Assembly: GCF_009765355.1 (NCBI RefSeq)
Contig: NZ_VTHK01000012.1
Coordinates: 160,874 to 224,873, forward strand
Direction of reading: 5' to 3'
Length of the DNA stretch: 64,000 bases
From: Amycolatopsis anabasis
Lineage (GTDB): Bacteria > Actinomycetota > Actinomycetes > Mycobacteriales > Pseudonocardiaceae
In this document: one piece after another, positions 63,421-64,000 of the stretch
How the letters are laid out: every line of letters starts with the position of its first letter
Position numbering within the stretch: position 1 is the stretch's first letter
Made by a program: the position numbers and the translations under genes
Notes under the pieces: generated by a model
Told to the model about the DNA's origin: nothing
Database searches by the model: none
What the model saw: only the letters and a program-made list of their open reading frames with translations

Positions 63421-63882
63421 ATGAGCTGGAGTTTGAAGGTGGATCTCGACGACGTCGACTGGCAGCTTCTCGAACTGTTGCAGGCGGACGCCCGGATGAG
63501 CTACAGCGAGCTCGGCAGGCGCGTGTCGTTGTCGGCGCCCGCAGCCACCGAACGGGTCCGCAGGTTGGAGGAGCGCGGGATCATCACCGGGTACTCGGCG
63601 CAGGTCGACGCCGAGAAGCTGGGACGGCCGATCGCGGCGATCGTGCGTGCCAAGGTCCGCAGCCTGGACGGCACCCGTTTCCGCGAAACGATCCTCGCGC
63701 TGCCTCAGGTACTGGCCGCCGATCACGTCACCGGCGACGAGTGCTGGTTTCTCCGGATCAGCTGCGGTTCCACTGGGGAACTGGAGAGTCTGGTGGAGCG
63801 CATCCAGCGTTACGGGGAGACCACGACGTCCCTGGTGTTCTCCTCACCGGTCCGGCGGCGGGGCATCACCCGGCAGAACTGA
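63421..63882 (+). CDS. Lrp/AsnC-family regulator
   Basis: A 153-residue regulator. DDVDWQLLELLQADARMSYS and ELGRRVSLSAPAATERVRRL are the AsnC-type winged helix, followed by the RAM ligand domain (LPQVLAADHVTGDECWFLRI). ATG 63421 is used; a GTG a few codons later is possible. It is divergent from the rhodanese gene. Confidence 0.93.
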   Translation: MSWSLKVDLDDVDWQLLELLQADARMSYSELGRRVSLSAPAATERVRRLEERGIITGYSAQVDAEKLGRPIAAIVRAKVRSLDGTRFRETILALPQVLAADHVTGDECWFLRISCGSTGELESLVERIQRYGETTTSLVFSSPVRRRGITRQN

Positions 63883-63940
63883 AACAGGCCCGGAGCCTGG
63901 GAAAACCCTACGGGTTCTCGACCAAGGCTCCGGGCCTGTT
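63883..63940. terminator. Bidirectional terminator between lrp-like gene and the rRNA operon
   Basis: AACAGGCCCGGAGCCTGG pairs with CCAAGGCTCCGGGCCTGTT around a loop. It starts at the Lrp stop and lies just beyond the 5S rRNA 3' end, so it can end both transcripts. Confidence 0.88.
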
Positions 63941-63949
63941 CTCATGTTG

Positions 63950-64000
63950 TGTTCGGCGATGTCCTACTCTCCCACAGCCCTTCGGCTGCAGTACCATCGG
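63950..64000 (-). rRNA. rrf: 5S rRNA, 3' part
   Basis: The minus strand ends GGGAGAGTAGGACATCGCCGAACA, the conserved 3' end of actinobacterial 5S rRNA; the gene runs off the right edge. An rRNA operon must extend to the right on the minus strand. Confidence 0.92.

Overview
This is a high-GC actinobacterial chromosome segment. Core gene content (smpB/ssrA, ftsEX, prfB, whiB7, uvrD2, glnA/glnE, a PPA1309-family gene, UPF0182), GTG/TTG starts, stable RNA genes without an encoded CCA end, and a leaderless promoter fit the order Pseudonocardiales. The dispersed hairpin repeats recall Amycolatopsis; that genus-level call is from memory and was not checked.

Layout. (1) 1-5.8 kb: a TetR/FAD-monooxygenase divergon with two copies of a perfect operator, a NarL-type two-component system whose kinase has an unusual C-terminal extracytoplasmic tail, a dienelactone hydrolase and an uncharacterised gene pair. 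(2) 5.97-15.4 kb: a compact histidine utilisation operon hutH-hutU-M20 amidohydrolase-hutF-hutI (minus strand), a SigE-family sigma factor with a membrane partner, and an IclR regulator. (3) 15.4-23.9 kb: accessory genes, including a GH25 muramidase without a signal peptide, a leaderless TetR with an F420-type oxidoreductase, cutA, and a DosS/DosR-like pair flanked by two matches to the DosR-box core. (4) 24-34.8 kb: tmRNA, a sensor/kinase/response-regulator set with a kinase-less sensor duplicate, a MarR/cupin divergon, then amidohydrolase-smpB-ftsX-ftsE-prfB. (5) 35.2-36.5 kb: two initiator tRNA-fMet genes with similar downstream flanks around a hotdog thioesterase. (6) 36.5-52 kb: a block that by memory parallels M. 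tuberculosis Rv3193c-Rv3198c: UPF0182, PDZ-Lon protease, zinc metalloprotease, E1-like protein, ABC1 kinase, whiB7 with a long upstream ORF and intrinsic attenuator, and uvrD2. (7) 52-60 kb: a block like Rv2219-Rv2221c: DUF4191, RDD protein, glnA with a GlnR-like box, and glnE. (8) 60-64 kb: PiT phosphate transporter, glutamine amidotransferase, GNAT, rhodanese, Lrp regulator, and the 3' end of a 5S rRNA gene entering from the right.

Throughout the window, eleven intergenic elements carry a palindrome built on AAGGGACCTTTACTCC. Every one lies just after the stop codon of at least one gene and none lies in a divergent promoter gap, so they behave like a mobile or amplified 3'-end hairpin family. 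No complete phage, insertion sequence, CRISPR array or biosynthetic gene cluster was seen.
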